Shown here: positions 32,080-40,710 of the stretch, piece after piece
Position numbering within the stretch: position 1 is the stretch's first letter
Layout: each line of letters begins with the position of its first letter
Origin: Methylobacterium brachiatum
GTDB taxonomy: Bacteria; Pseudomonadota; Alphaproteobacteria; Rhizobiales; Beijerinckiaceae
Assembly (NCBI RefSeq): GCF_020523825.1
Contig: NZ_JAJALK010000004.1
Location: forward strand, 372,001 to 436,000
DNA: 64,000 nucleotides
Reading direction: 5' to 3'
Program-made: the position numbers and the translations under genes
The notes under the pieces: model-generated
The model's input: the letters and a program-made list of their open reading frames with translations, nothing else
Told to the model about the DNA's origin: nothing
Database searches by the model: none

Positions 32080-33426
32080 GTGAAAGTCCTGCTCGCCGCG
32101 ACGCCGCTCACGGGCCACGTCAATCCCATGCTCGCCGTCGGCCGCCTGCTGGCCGACCGAGGTGACTCGGTCACCTTCGTCACCGATCCCGCCTTCGCCC
32201 CGCAAGTCCATGCAGCGGGTTTCCACTTCATCCCTTGCCCGGACCATGGGGCTGCCAGCTACCTCGAACCCCACCTGCCGCCCGGCCCGGAGCGCTGGAG
32301 CAACGAGTTCGCCCGGCGCTTCATCGACCCCATGCCGGGCCAGGCCGCCCTACTGCGCGAGCTGATCGAGGACGAGGCTCCGGATATGATCGTCGCCGGC
32401 AGCATGTTCCTTGGCGTGCTGCCCCTACTCCAGTCGAGCCGGCCGCGGCCGCGCATCGTCGTCCTGAACGTCAGCGTCCTGTTCCTCGACAGGGCGGACG
32501 GCGCCCCGGTCGGTCTCGGGCTGCCCCCCGCCCGGGACGAGAACGAGCGCGCCCGCTACCTGACGCTCGGCGCCGCCATCGACCTGGGGTTCGTGGGGCC
32601 TGTTCGGGCCCATGCCGACGGGCGGCTCGCGGCGTTGGGTCTGCCGCCCCTCCCAGCTTCCCTCACGCAATCCATCGTCCAACTGCCCGATGTTTTCCTC
32701 CAGCAAGGCGTGCCGGGCTTCGAGTTCGAATGCCGGGCACCGCCGCGCAACCTGCGCTTCATCGGCCTTCTCCCCCTTGGCCGGTCTTTGGCGCCGCGCC
32801 CGTCCTGGTGGGACGAACTGGACGGCGACAGGGCAGTGGTCCTCGTCACTCAGGGTACCCTGGCCAACGGTGACCTCACGCAGCTCGTCGTGCCGACGCT
32901 CGCCGCCTTGGCCGACCGGGACGACCTCCTCGTCGTCGCGACGACCGGCGGGAAGTCCGTCGATGCCCTCGGGACGAAGCTGCCGCCGAACGCCCGGGTC
33001 GCATCGTTCCTGCCCTTCGACGCGATCTTCCCCAAGGTCGACGTGTTCGTGACCAACGGGGGCTACGGCAGCGTCCTGCAATCGCTGGCCGCCGGGGTGC
33101 CCATCGTGGCGGCGGGCAAGACGGAGGACAAGGCGGAGGTCGCCGCCCGCGTCGGCTGGTCGGGTGTCGGGATCGACCTCGGGACGAGCACGCCGACGGG
33201 CGCGGTCCTCGGCGGGGCCATCGACCGGGTGCTCTCCGAACCCGGCTTCCGGCGCCGGGCGCAGGCGATGGCTGCCGACTTCGAGGAGCTGGATGCCGGA
33301 CGGGAAATTCTCGGCGCCATCGACGAGCTCTTCCACCGCGACAAGGCTGCCTCGCCCGCCTCCCTGCCGCAGAAAACATCCGAGCCTCGCCCCCGCTCAT
33401 CCGTCCACACGTTCGGAGCCTCGTGA
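32080..33426 (+). CDS. GT1/MGT-type glycosyltransferase
   Basis: A 448 aa GT-B enzyme of the UDP-glucuronosyl/macrolide transferase superfamily. It opens VKVLLAATPLTGHVNPMLAVGRLLADRGD and has a C-terminal donor-site block with VTNGGYGSVLQSLAAGVPIVAAGKTEDK. The start is GTG 32080, seven bases after CAGGAGG. The stop TGA directly abuts the ferredoxin ATG. Coupling with ferredoxin, reductase and P450 suggests it glycosylates a product hydroxylated by the P450. The acceptor and sugar are unknown. Confidence 0.85.
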   Translation: MKVLLAATPLTGHVNPMLAVGRLLADRGDSVTFVTDPAFAPQVHAAGFHFIPCPDHGAASYLEPHLPPGPERWSNEFARRFIDPMPGQAALLRELIEDEAPDMIVAGSMFLGVLPLLQSSRPRPRIVVLNVSVLFLDRADGAPVGLGLPPARDENERARYLTLGAAIDLGFVGPVRAHADGRLAALGLPPLPASLTQSIVQLPDVFLQQGVPGFEFECRAPPRNLRFIGLLPLGRSLAPRPSWWDELDGDRAVVLVTQGTLANGDLTQLVVPTLAALADRDDLLVVATTGGKSVDALGTKLPPNARVASFLPFDAIFPKVDVFVTNGGYGSVLQSLAAGVPIVAAGKTEDKAEVAARVGWSGVGIDLGTSTPTGAVLGGAIDRVLSEPGFRRRAQAMAADFEELDAGREILGAIDELFHRDKAASPASLPQKTSEPRPRSSVHTFGAS

Positions 33427-33642
33427 ATGCGCGTCGTGGTCGATCTCAACCGTTGCCAGGGCTACGCCCAGTGCTGCTACGCTGCCCCCGAGCATTTCGA
33501 GGTGCGGGGCCACGAGATCCTTTTCTACGACCCCGCCCCGCCGGAGGCGAAACGGGAGCAGATCGAGCGGGCGCAACAGGCCTGCCCCGTCCGGGCCATC
33601 GAGGTCGAGTCCGCGGGCCTGACCGAGGAGGCCGAACTGTGA
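33427..33642 (+). CDS. [3Fe-4S]-type ferredoxin for the P450
   Basis: A 71 aa ferredoxin beginning MRVVVDLNRCQGYAQC. The cysteines fit a single cluster: C10, C16 and, near the end, C53 in QACPVRAIEVE. The central position lacks the second cysteine of 4Fe-4S proteins, typical of ferredoxins paired with bacterial P450s. An extra cysteine (C17) follows C16. It starts immediately at the stop of the glycosyltransferase, and its stop overlaps the reductase GTG by 4 bp. Confidence 0.9.
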   Translation: MRVVVDLNRCQGYAQCCYAAPEHFEVRGHEILFYDPAPPEAKREQIERAQQACPVRAIEVESAGLTEEAEL

Positions 33643-34964
33643 TCGGCGTGCAGCGCCCGGGCATCGTGGTGGTAGGGGCCTCGCTCGCCGGGCTGCGGGG
33701 CGCGGAGGCGCTGCGCGACGGGGGCTACGATGGCCCCCTGACGATCGTCGGCGACGAGCCCCACCGGCCCTACGACAGGCCGCCCCTGTCGAAGCATGTC
33801 CTGGCGGGGGAACTCGCGCCGGAGGCCACCGAGCTGCCCCAGCTCCGCAGCCTGCGCGCCCGGTGGCGGCTCGGCCAGCCAGCGGTGGCCCTCGACCGGG
33901 AGCGACGGGTGGTTCGCCTCGCCGATGGCGCGACGCTCCCCTACGAGACGCTGCTGATCGCCACCGGCGCGAGGGCGCGGACATGGCCGGGCGAGGGCGC
34001 GGACCTCGCCGGGATATTCACGATCCGCACGGTGGAGGACGCCCGCTCCCTGCGGAATGCCCTCGCGCAGCGTCCCGGTCGCGTCCTCGTCGTCGGTGCC
34101 GGATTGATCGGCTGCGAGGCGGCCTCATGCTGCCGAGACCTTGGCTTGGACGTCACCCTCGTCGACCCCAACCCGACGCCCCTCGCTCGCCTGCTCGGGA
34201 CCGTCATCGGTGGCACGCTCGCCGGGCGGATGAGGGACGCCGGCGTCGACATCCGCATGAACACCAAGATTCACTCGTTCTCCGGCGAGAAGGGCGGGGT
34301 GCGCCGCGCTCACTTGCCGGGCGGCGCAACGATCGCGACGGACCTCGTCATCGTGGCCCTCGGCGCGACGCGCGAAACCGGATGGCTCGCCGCGGCGGGC
34401 CTCCGCGCCGATGCGGGCGGCCTGACCTGCGACGCAGCCTGCCGGGCGATGACCCTCGCGGGTGAGCTCGATCCCGCAATCTACGCGGCCGGCGACGTCG
34501 CGCGCTGGCCCAACCCCCTCACCGGCAATCGCCCGATGACGGTCGAGCACTGGGGAAACGCGGTGGACCAAGCCCGGCACGCGGCCGCCAACATGCTGGC
34601 CCGTCCCTCCGAACAGCCTCCGTACGGCCACCTGCCGGCCTTTTGGTCGAGCCAGTTCGGCCTCAACATCAAGCTCGTCGGCCTCACCGAGGGGGCGGAC
34701 GCCCTGGCCGTCGTCCAGGGGGCGCGGGCCTCGCAGCGGTTCCTGGCGGTTTACGGCAGGGCCGGGCGCAGCGTCGCCGCCGTCTCCTTCGATCAGGCGC
34801 GCTGGCTACCCGCCTATGCCGAGGCCGTCGCCGCAGGGTCGGCCTTCCCGCCGATCCTCGGCGCCACCGACCAGCCGCGGATCGAGTGGCTGGAGCCTGG
34901 CTTCCCCGTCCCGCGGCGTTCCACCGACCAGGCCGCGCCGACCCTGGAGGCGGCCCATGGGTGA
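33639..34964 (+). CDS. FAD-dependent ferredoxin reductase
   Basis: A 441 aa NAD(P)H:ferredoxin oxidoreductase of the putidaredoxin-reductase class. The FAD site GIVVVGASLAGLRGAEALR begins near residue 8, PYDRPPLSKHVL follows, the NAD-binding Rossmann motif RVLVVGAGLIGCEAA is near 150, and the second FAD motif AIYAAGDVARWPN is further on. GTG 33639 overlaps the ferredoxin stop (GTGA). It would pass electrons from NAD(P)H through the ferredoxin to the P450, whose ATG lies 8 bp inside this gene's end. Confidence 0.9.
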   Translation: MIGVQRPGIVVVGASLAGLRGAEALRDGGYDGPLTIVGDEPHRPYDRPPLSKHVLAGELAPEATELPQLRSLRARWRLGQPAVALDRERRVVRLADGATLPYETLLIATGARARTWPGEGADLAGIFTIRTVEDARSLRNALAQRPGRVLVVGAGLIGCEAASCCRDLGLDVTLVDPNPTPLARLLGTVIGGTLAGRMRDAGVDIRMNTKIHSFSGEKGGVRRAHLPGGATIATDLVIVALGATRETGWLAAAGLRADAGGLTCDAACRAMTLAGELDPAIYAAGDVARWPNPLTGNRPMTVEHWGNAVDQARHAAANMLARPSEQPPYGHLPAFWSSQFGLNIKLVGLTEGADALAVVQGARASQRFLAVYGRAGRSVAAVSFDQARWLPAYAEAVAAGSAFPPILGATDQPRIEWLEPGFPVPRRSTDQAAPTLEAAHG

Positions 34965-36198
34965 CGACACGCTGTTTGCGCAGGTCCTCGACCCGAGGAA
35001 CCGGCCGGATCCCTACCCGCTGTACGGAAGGTTACGCGAGACGCCGGTCTCCCGCCAAGCCGACGGCAGCTTCGTCGTCAGTACCCATGCCGCAGTGAGG
35101 AGCCTCATCTTCGATCCCCGGCTCAGCTCCGAAGACCTGCCGCCCTCCCGGCGGCCCCCCACGGGCAACCCCCTGAGGGACTGGATCCTCAACCCGATCA
35201 GGAACCGAGTGGTCAACGCCCACCGTCCGCTGATCTTTCGCGACCCGCCCGACCACGACACCCTGCGCGACTTCGTGATGAAGGAGTTCACCATCGCCCG
35301 GGTGCGGGAGTCCCACGCCAAGGTCGCCCGGCTCGTCGATACCCTGATCGACGCGTGCCGGGGCCGCGACACGGTCTGCCTCGTGGACGACCTGTCCTAT
35401 CCCCTTCCCGTCGCTGTTATCTGCGAGCTTCTCGGCGTGCCCGAGGCCGACGAGGCGCAGTTCCATGCCTGGGCGATCCGCCTCGCGACGGCCCTGGAGC
35501 CCGACGCGCGCCACGACGAGGCGGGGCGGCGGGAGATCACCGCGACCTTCGATGCGATCTCGGACTACATGCGCCGGCTGATCCGCGAGAAGCGTCGGCG
35601 GCCGGCTGACGACATGCTCAGCGGCCTCGCCGCCCGTGGCGGCCAAGGTCGTCCGGCGATGGGGGACATCGACCTCATCTCGACAGCGATCCTGCTTCTC
35701 GTTGCGGGCCACGAGACGACGGTGAACCTCATCACCAACGGAATGCTCACCCTGCTCAGGCACCCGGACGAGCTTGAAAGGCTCAAGGTTGACCCCGCGC
35801 GAGCACCCCGCGTGATCGAGGAGATGCTGCGCTACGAGCCCCCCGTCCACTTTCGCACCCGCAAGGCGCTGGGTGCCATCGACGTGGCGGGGGTGACGAT
35901 CCCGGCGGGATCGCCAGTAATCCTGCTCTTCGCGTCCGCGAGCCGTGACCCGGCACGCTTCGCGGACGCGGACCGGTTCGATCCGGATCGCCGGGACAAC
36001 CAGCATTTCGGGTTCGGCGGCGGGCTTCACTACTGCGCCGGGGCACCCCTGGCGCGCATCGAGGCTGAGATCGCTCTCGTGACGCTCTGCCGGCGCCTCG
36101 TCGCCCCCCGGCTCCTAGATGACCCGCCGCCTTACCGGCCGGGCGCTTCCCTCCGCGGCCCGAAGAACCTCGGGATCACCATCGCGGGGATTACCTGA
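34957..36198 (+). CDS. Cytochrome P450
   Basis: A 413 aa soluble class I P450. It has the I-helix AGHETT at 250-255, ExxR as EEMLR (Glu289, Arg292), the PERF-like FADADRFDPDR, and heme loop FGFGGGLHYCAG with the thiolate ligand Cys360. The N-terminus has no membrane anchor. ATG 34957 overlaps the reductase gene by 8 bp. It resembles actinobacterial-type CYP107/CYP109-like hydroxylases in motif style, but the substrate cannot be read from sequence. With its own reductase and ferredoxin it should be a self-sufficient monooxygenase module. Confidence 0.92.
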   Translation: MGDDTLFAQVLDPRNRPDPYPLYGRLRETPVSRQADGSFVVSTHAAVRSLIFDPRLSSEDLPPSRRPPTGNPLRDWILNPIRNRVVNAHRPLIFRDPPDHDTLRDFVMKEFTIARVRESHAKVARLVDTLIDACRGRDTVCLVDDLSYPLPVAVICELLGVPEADEAQFHAWAIRLATALEPDARHDEAGRREITATFDAISDYMRRLIREKRRRPADDMLSGLAARGGQGRPAMGDIDLISTAILLLVAGHETTVNLITNGMLTLLRHPDELERLKVDPARAPRVIEEMLRYEPPVHFRTRKALGAIDVAGVTIPAGSPVILLFASASRDPARFADADRFDPDRRDNQHFGFGGGLHYCAGAPLARIEAEIALVTLCRRLVAPRLLDDPPPYRPGASLRGPKNLGITIAGIT

Positions 36199-36236
36199 CC
36201 TTTCCAGCGAAAGGTCGCCCTTGATAGGAAAATGAA

Positions 36237-36548
36237 ATGTCTCGCAATTTCCGTATTCCCGTCGCCGCTCTCGCCCTGATGGGCGCTCTGACGGCCTTGC
36301 CCGCGACTTCCGAGACGCTCAAGGAATTGAGCGTCGCCGGTTCGGACGTCGAACTCAGCCCGTTCGAGACCCGACAGCTTCCCGTCGCCACCGCCAAGGA
36401 CAAGAAGACCGGGCGGACGTTCAACGTCGTCAAGTTACCGAACGGCAAGATGATGGCCATGCAGTCGATCGAGAAACTGGGAGACCGGCTCTCCTATGCG
36501 GACGATTCGGAAATGATGTATGGCAACCATACCGGCTCAACCCGCTGA
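36237..36548 (+). CDS. Small exported protein, KTGRxFNVVKLxNGKMMA family (copy 1)
   Basis: A 103 aa protein with a clear signal peptide (RIPVAALALMGALTALPATS). Its core contains DKKTGRTFNVVKLPNGKMMA, and the tail is polar and methionine-rich. The same core, with the same order of signal, short linker and motif, recurs in the 88 aa protein at 42,112. I know no named family. It follows the P450 gene by 38 bp behind TAGGAAAATGAA, so it may be in the same transcript. Confidence 0.6.
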   Translation: MSRNFRIPVAALALMGALTALPATSETLKELSVAGSDVELSPFETRQLPVATAKDKKTGRTFNVVKLPNGKMMAMQSIEKLGDRLSYADDSEMMYGNHTGSTR

Positions 36549-36838
36549 CATCCGTCCCGGGGAGCTAAGATCCGCCGTGTGGCGACAGATATCGCCGCAC
36601 GGCGCCGCCCTGCCTCCGGCCCGCCGGACGCTCGTTCGTAGCCGTCGCTCAGGAAGACTTGCCAACCCGACGTTCAGGCGTGCTTGTTCCGGGCGCCTGA
36701 GGTGCGCCGATGCCCGCCAGGGGGAGCAGCGTTCCTTACCCGTATGACCGCGAGGCCGAAAATGGACCTCCCCAGCCTAAAAGCCGCCGGTTGGAGGAAG
36801 GCCAGCGTTGCATGGGGAAGGGTCGGCGCGCTGCCTCC

Positions 36839-37672
36839 TCAATGGGCCGTCCAGCCACCGTCGACGTTGATCGAGGCGCCCGTGATCGAGGCCGCTGCCG
36901 GGCTGCATAAGAAGGCGACGGTACCGGCGATCTCCTCGACGGTGACGAAGCGTTTGTTCGGTTGCTCGGCGAGGAACACCTGACGCACGACCTCCTCCTC
37001 CGAGATGCCGTGCGCGGCCGCCTGCGCGTGCACCTGATCCGCGACGAGCGGGGTCCAGACGTAGCCGGGACAGACCGCGTTGCAGGTTATGCCGACCTCG
37101 GCAGTCTCCAGGGCCGTGACCTTGGTCAGCCCCACGACGCCATGCTTGGCCGCCACGTAGGCGCTCTTGAACGGCGATCCGATCAGCCCGTGCGCCGAGG
37201 CCACGTTGACGATCCGGCCCCAGCCGCGCCGACGCATGTCGGGCAGCACCGAGCGCGTCGCGTAAAACACCGCCGAAAGATTGATGGCCAAGATAGCGTC
37301 CCACTTTTCGGGCGGGAACTCCTCGATGGGGCTGACATGCTGGATGCCGGCATTGTTCACGAGGATCTCGACGGGCCCGAGTGCGCGCGCCGAACGGTCG
37401 ACGAGGTCCATGACGGCGCCGGGCTGCGAGAGGTCGGCATCGTCGTAGCGCACGGACGTCTGGTGCCGCTCGCTCAGATCGTGACAGAGGCGCGTGATCT
37501 CGGCCTCGTCGCCGAGGCCATTGATTACGATCAAGGCGCCCTGCTCGGCCAAGGTGTTGGCTATGGCAAGCCCGATGCCGCTCGTGGAACCGGTGACGAT
37601 GGCCACGCGCCCGTCGAGCGGACGCGTCGTTCCGGTCCGGTCGAGCCCGGCCGACTGAAGTATCCGTAACAT
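36839..37672 (-). CDS. SDR family oxidoreductase, 3-hydroxybutyrate dehydrogenase-like
   Basis: A 277 aa short-chain dehydrogenase. The cofactor motif VTGSTSGIGLAIA is near residue 27, NNAG is present in ILVNNAGIQHVSPIEEFP, and the catalytic Ser and YxxxK appear as VNVASAHGL and SAYVAAKHG. CPGYVWTPLV and the C-terminal TGASINVDGGW follow. IQHVSPIEEFP and PGYVWTPLV are typical of D-3-hydroxybutyrate dehydrogenase, which oxidises a PHB breakdown product to acetoacetate. The N-terminus is about 17 residues longer than usual. It is divergent from a LysR gene with 160 bp between. Confidence 0.85.
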   Translation of the reverse strand: MLRILQSAGLDRTGTTRPLDGRVAIVTGSTSGIGLAIANTLAEQGALIVINGLGDEAEITRLCHDLSERHQTSVRYDDADLSQPGAVMDLVDRSARALGPVEILVNNAGIQHVSPIEEFPPEKWDAILAINLSAVFYATRSVLPDMRRRGWGRIVNVASAHGLIGSPFKSAYVAAKHGVVGLTKVTALETAEVGITCNAVCPGYVWTPLVADQVHAQAAAHGISEEEVVRQVFLAEQPNKRFVTVEEIAGTVAFLCSPAAASITGASINVDGGWTAH

Positions 37673-37762
37673 TGCTGTTGCCCTGATGGACTATGGCGGG
37701 TTCCGATGGAGATTGATCGCTCAAGTCTCGTGCGCGCCAATGCCGAGGCGTAATTGGGTCGA

Positions 37763-37781
37763 TGCGTTTTCATTATTCGCA
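37763..37781. promoter_or_regulatory. Candidate LysR-binding box
   Basis: TGCG - eleven bases - CGCA is a dyad of the T-N11-A form bound by LysR regulators, within an A/T-rich patch 51 bp before the lysR start and between the divergent SDR and lysR genes. Confidence 0.4.
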
Positions 37782-37832
37782 ATCGCCGGTGTCGAGGGCG
37801 AGTTGAAAAGCAACGGGGGGTAGGAGGCGGCG

Positions 37833-38762
37833 ATGGAGATCCACGAGATCCGTTACTTTCTCGCGGTCAGCGAGTTAGGCAACTTCACCAAGGCGGCCGA
37901 GCGCTGCAGCGTGACGCAACCCGCGCTGACCCGGGCGATCCAGAAGCTGGAGGACGAACTCGGTGGGTTGCTGTTCTCGCGCGAGCGCGGTCACGTGCAC
38001 CTGACCGATCTTGGACGTCTGCTTGAGCCGGAGTTCAGCGAGATGAACGCGGGACGCGAGCGCGCCAAGCGGGCCGCCTCTCGCTTCCTGCGCCTGGAAG
38101 GGGCGCAGCTCACGCTCGGCGTGATGTGCACCATCGGGCCGATGCGCTTCGTCGGCTTCCTGAACCACTTTCGGGTGGCTCATCCGGGCATCGAGTTGAC
38201 CTTGATCGAGGGCGTACCGGCCCGCCTGTCGGAGATGCTGCTCGCGGGCGAGCTCGACGTGGCGATCATGGCGCAACCGGACGGGTTCTGCGACAATCTG
38301 CGAGCGAGCCCGATCTACGAGGAGCGCTTCACGGTCGCCTGCGGGTTGCTCCACGAATTCGCCCGCCGTAACGCGATCTCGATGAGCGACATGGAAGGTC
38401 AGATCTATCTGCAGCGGATCAACTGCGAGTACCGCGACCGGCTCGCCGAACTCCTGCGCGAGCAAGGCACCGGAATTCTTCGGTCCCATCGCAGTGAGCG
38501 TGAGGACTGGATCCAGAGCATGGTGGCGGCCGGGATGGGAGTCTGCTTCTTGCCCGAGTTCTCCGTCACCCTGCCGGGCATCGCCTTGCTGCCGGTGATG
38601 GACCCGGTCGTGTCCCGGCAGGTCTGTCTCGTCACGGTTGCGGGCCGGCGCTGGTCATCGCCACTCGCGGCGCTCGTGGCGGCGCTCGGCCGATATCGCT
38701 GGCCTCCCAGCCGGTTCGATCTGGGCGAGGAGGTTACTCCTGAGCCGCTGGTATCCGCGTGA
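37833..38762 (+). CDS. LysR family transcriptional regulator
   Basis: A 309 aa regulator starting MEIHEIRYFLAVSELGNFTK behind GGGGGTAGGAGG. The winged HTH is AAERCSVTQPALTRAIQKLEDELGG with the wing FSRERGHVHLTDLG. The effector domain has TIGPMRFVGFLNHFR and the GELDVAIMAQPDG hinge. It is divergent from the SDR gene and probably controls it, perhaps with the cupin and MFS genes downstream. A decayed relative of this gene lies at 29,756. Confidence 0.9.
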   Translation: MEIHEIRYFLAVSELGNFTKAAERCSVTQPALTRAIQKLEDELGGLLFSRERGHVHLTDLGRLLEPEFSEMNAGRERAKRAASRFLRLEGAQLTLGVMCTIGPMRFVGFLNHFRVAHPGIELTLIEGVPARLSEMLLAGELDVAIMAQPDGFCDNLRASPIYEERFTVACGLLHEFARRNAISMSDMEGQIYLQRINCEYRDRLAELLREQGTGILRSHRSEREDWIQSMVAAGMGVCFLPEFSVTLPGIALLPVMDPVVSRQVCLVTVAGRRWSSPLAALVAALGRYRWPPSRFDLGEEVTPEPLVSA

Positions 38763-38895
38763 GGCGGGCGCCGAGCCGATAACCGCAAGGCATCGTCCCT
38801 ACGCCGTAACGGCATTTCTGCCGCGGCCGCTACCCTCGGATGATCCAGGCGCATCCCGACCGGGATGGTTCCGACGTCCATCCAGGAGGGCAGCG

Positions 38896-39399
38896 ATGGC
38901 CACGATCCCGAAGATCCGCAATGCGGTCAGATGCAACCTGCGAAGCTCACTCATCACGATTGCGGCCATCGCGCTCGGCGCCAGCACGGCACAGGCTGGT
39001 TCCTGCCCGGCGGACAAGGTGGCCGCGAGCGGCAATGGGCAGGCCGAGAGCAAGGCCTTGGCCAAGGGCGTGACCGACACCGTGATCGCCTCGACCGACC
39101 TCGTGAAGGAGCCGGTTGGCATAAAGGACCGGCAGTTCCGGTTGCGGCGGCTGGTGATCGAGCCAGGCGGCATCGTCCCCTGGCACAGCCACGGCGACCG
39201 CCCGGCCATCATATACGTCGTCGCAGGCGAGGTGGTCGAATACGCGAGCACGTGCGCGGTGCCGATCACCCACAAGGCCGGCGAGGCGACGACGGAGACG
39301 CACGCCACCGCGCATTGGTGGAAGAACACCGGCAGCACGACCGCCGTCCTTCTGTCGGCCGACCTCTTCCACGTGAAGGGCGATCCTCACGAGATGTGA
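38896..39399 (+). CDS. Exported cupin-domain protein
   Basis: A 167 aa protein with a signal peptide (SLITIAAIALGASTAQA) followed by SCPADKVAAS. A single cupin barrel has motif 1 as PGGIVPWHSHGDRPAIIYVVAGE, with metal-binding histidines. The C-terminal half of the barrel is HATAHWWKNTGSTTAVLLSADL. ATG 38896 sits after CCAGGAGGG. Periplasmic location is likely; the activity is unknown. The MFS gene follows 27 bp downstream. Confidence 0.75.
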   Translation: MATIPKIRNAVRCNLRSSLITIAAIALGASTAQAGSCPADKVAASGNGQAESKALAKGVTDTVIASTDLVKEPVGIKDRQFRLRRLVIEPGGIVPWHSHGDRPAIIYVVAGEVVEYASTCAVPITHKAGEATTETHATAHWWKNTGSTTAVLLSADLFHVKGDPHEM

Positions 39400-39426
39400 G
39401 GCCGCGAGAAGGCAAGGAGGCGGGCC

Positions 39427-40665
39427 ATGACCCATCCCGGTACGGTCGGCCTGAACGGGCCTACGCTGCGCGAGGGCAGCTACGCGGGTGACCTCGTCCG
39501 CAACCTGGTCATCGGCCTGATGGCATTCCTGACCGTGGTGGACCTGTTCGCAACCCAGGCCATCCTGCCGTCCCTCGCCCAGGCCTACGGGGTGAGCGCC
39601 GCCACGATCAGCTTCGCCGTCAACGCGACCACGCTCGGCATGGCCCTCGGCGGTCTCGGAGTAGCCCTGCTCGGTCGGCGTATCGACAGACGCCGCGGCG
39701 TGGTCGTCAGCCTGTTGCTTCTCGCCATCCCGACAGCGCTGCTCGGTACCCTGCCGGACCTCATGACCTTTGCCGCGCTCCGGGTGCTGCAGGGCATCTG
39801 CATGGCGGCGGCCTTCACGCTGACCCTCGCCTACCTGGGCGAGGCTTGCTCCGCGTCGGCCGCGGCCGGTGCCTTCGCGGCATACGTGACCGGGAACGTT
39901 GCCAGCAACCTTGTCGGCCGGCTCGTCGCCGCCGCCCTCGTCGACCACCTCGGGCTGGTCTCGAACTTCATCGCCTTCGCGCTGCTGAACCTCGCCGGCG
40001 CCGGCCTCGCCGTGCTCGTGCTGAGAGCCCCCCCGCCCAAACCGAGCGCAGACATGGGCCGGCACGGGCAAACCTCGCCGTTCGCCGTCTGGGCTGAACA
40101 CTTCGCCAACCCGACGCTACTGGCCGCCTTCGGCATCGGCTTCTGCATCCTGTTCGCCTTCCTGGGAACGTTCACCTTCGTGAATTTCGTCCTGATCGGC
40201 TCGCCCTTCCTGGTCGGACCGATGATGCTGGGCTTCGTCTACTTCGTCTTTCTGCCCTCGTTGGTGATCACGCCGCTGGCCGGACGCGTGAGCGCTCGGC
40301 TCGGGCTCCGACGCGGCTTGGCCGTGGGCCTGCTGATTGCCGGGCTCGGCCTGCCGCTGCTGACGTCCATGGCCCTCCCGCTCGTCCTGGCCGGTCTCGT
40401 CCTCGTCGGGGTCGGCACCTTCCTGGCGCAAGCCATCGCCACGAGCGTCGTCGGCCGGTCCGCAACGGGAGAGCGGACGTCGGCGAGCGGGTTGTACCTC
40501 TTTTTCTACTATCTCGGCGGCCTCGCTGGCACGGCCGTCCTTGGACAGGTGTTCGAGCGCTGGGGCTGGGGCGCCTGCGTCCTCGGCGTGGCGGCCTCGC
40601 TCGCCCTGGCGGCGGCCCTGACATTGGGCCTGCGCGAGCCGAGTTCGGCCCGAGGTGTGACATAA
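39427..40665 (+). CDS. MFS transporter
   Basis: A 412 aa major facilitator with about twelve membrane helices. The A-motif-like loop GRRIDRRRGVVV lies between TM2 and TM3, RVLQGICMAAAFTLTLAYLGE spans TM4, and a central cytoplasmic loop is rich in proline (APPPKPSADMG). It resembles the YnfM/arabinose-polymer efflux group. It may export a product of neighbouring genes. The start codon follows CAAGGAGGCGGGCC. Confidence 0.82.
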   Translation: MTHPGTVGLNGPTLREGSYAGDLVRNLVIGLMAFLTVVDLFATQAILPSLAQAYGVSAATISFAVNATTLGMALGGLGVALLGRRIDRRRGVVVSLLLLAIPTALLGTLPDLMTFAALRVLQGICMAAAFTLTLAYLGEACSASAAAGAFAAYVTGNVASNLVGRLVAAALVDHLGLVSNFIAFALLNLAGAGLAVLVLRAPPPKPSADMGRHGQTSPFAVWAEHFANPTLLAAFGIGFCILFAFLGTFTFVNFVLIGSPFLVGPMMLGFVYFVFLPSLVITPLAGRVSARLGLRRGLAVGLLIAGLGLPLLTSMALPLVLAGLVLVGVGTFLAQAIATSVVGRSATGERTSASGLYLFFYYLGGLAGTAVLGQVFERWGWGACVLGVAASLALAAALTLGLREPSSARGVT

Positions 40666-40710
40666 ATCCGAAGCCCGGCGGATCGAGCCCGGACCGCGAT
40701 GGAGGATGCC

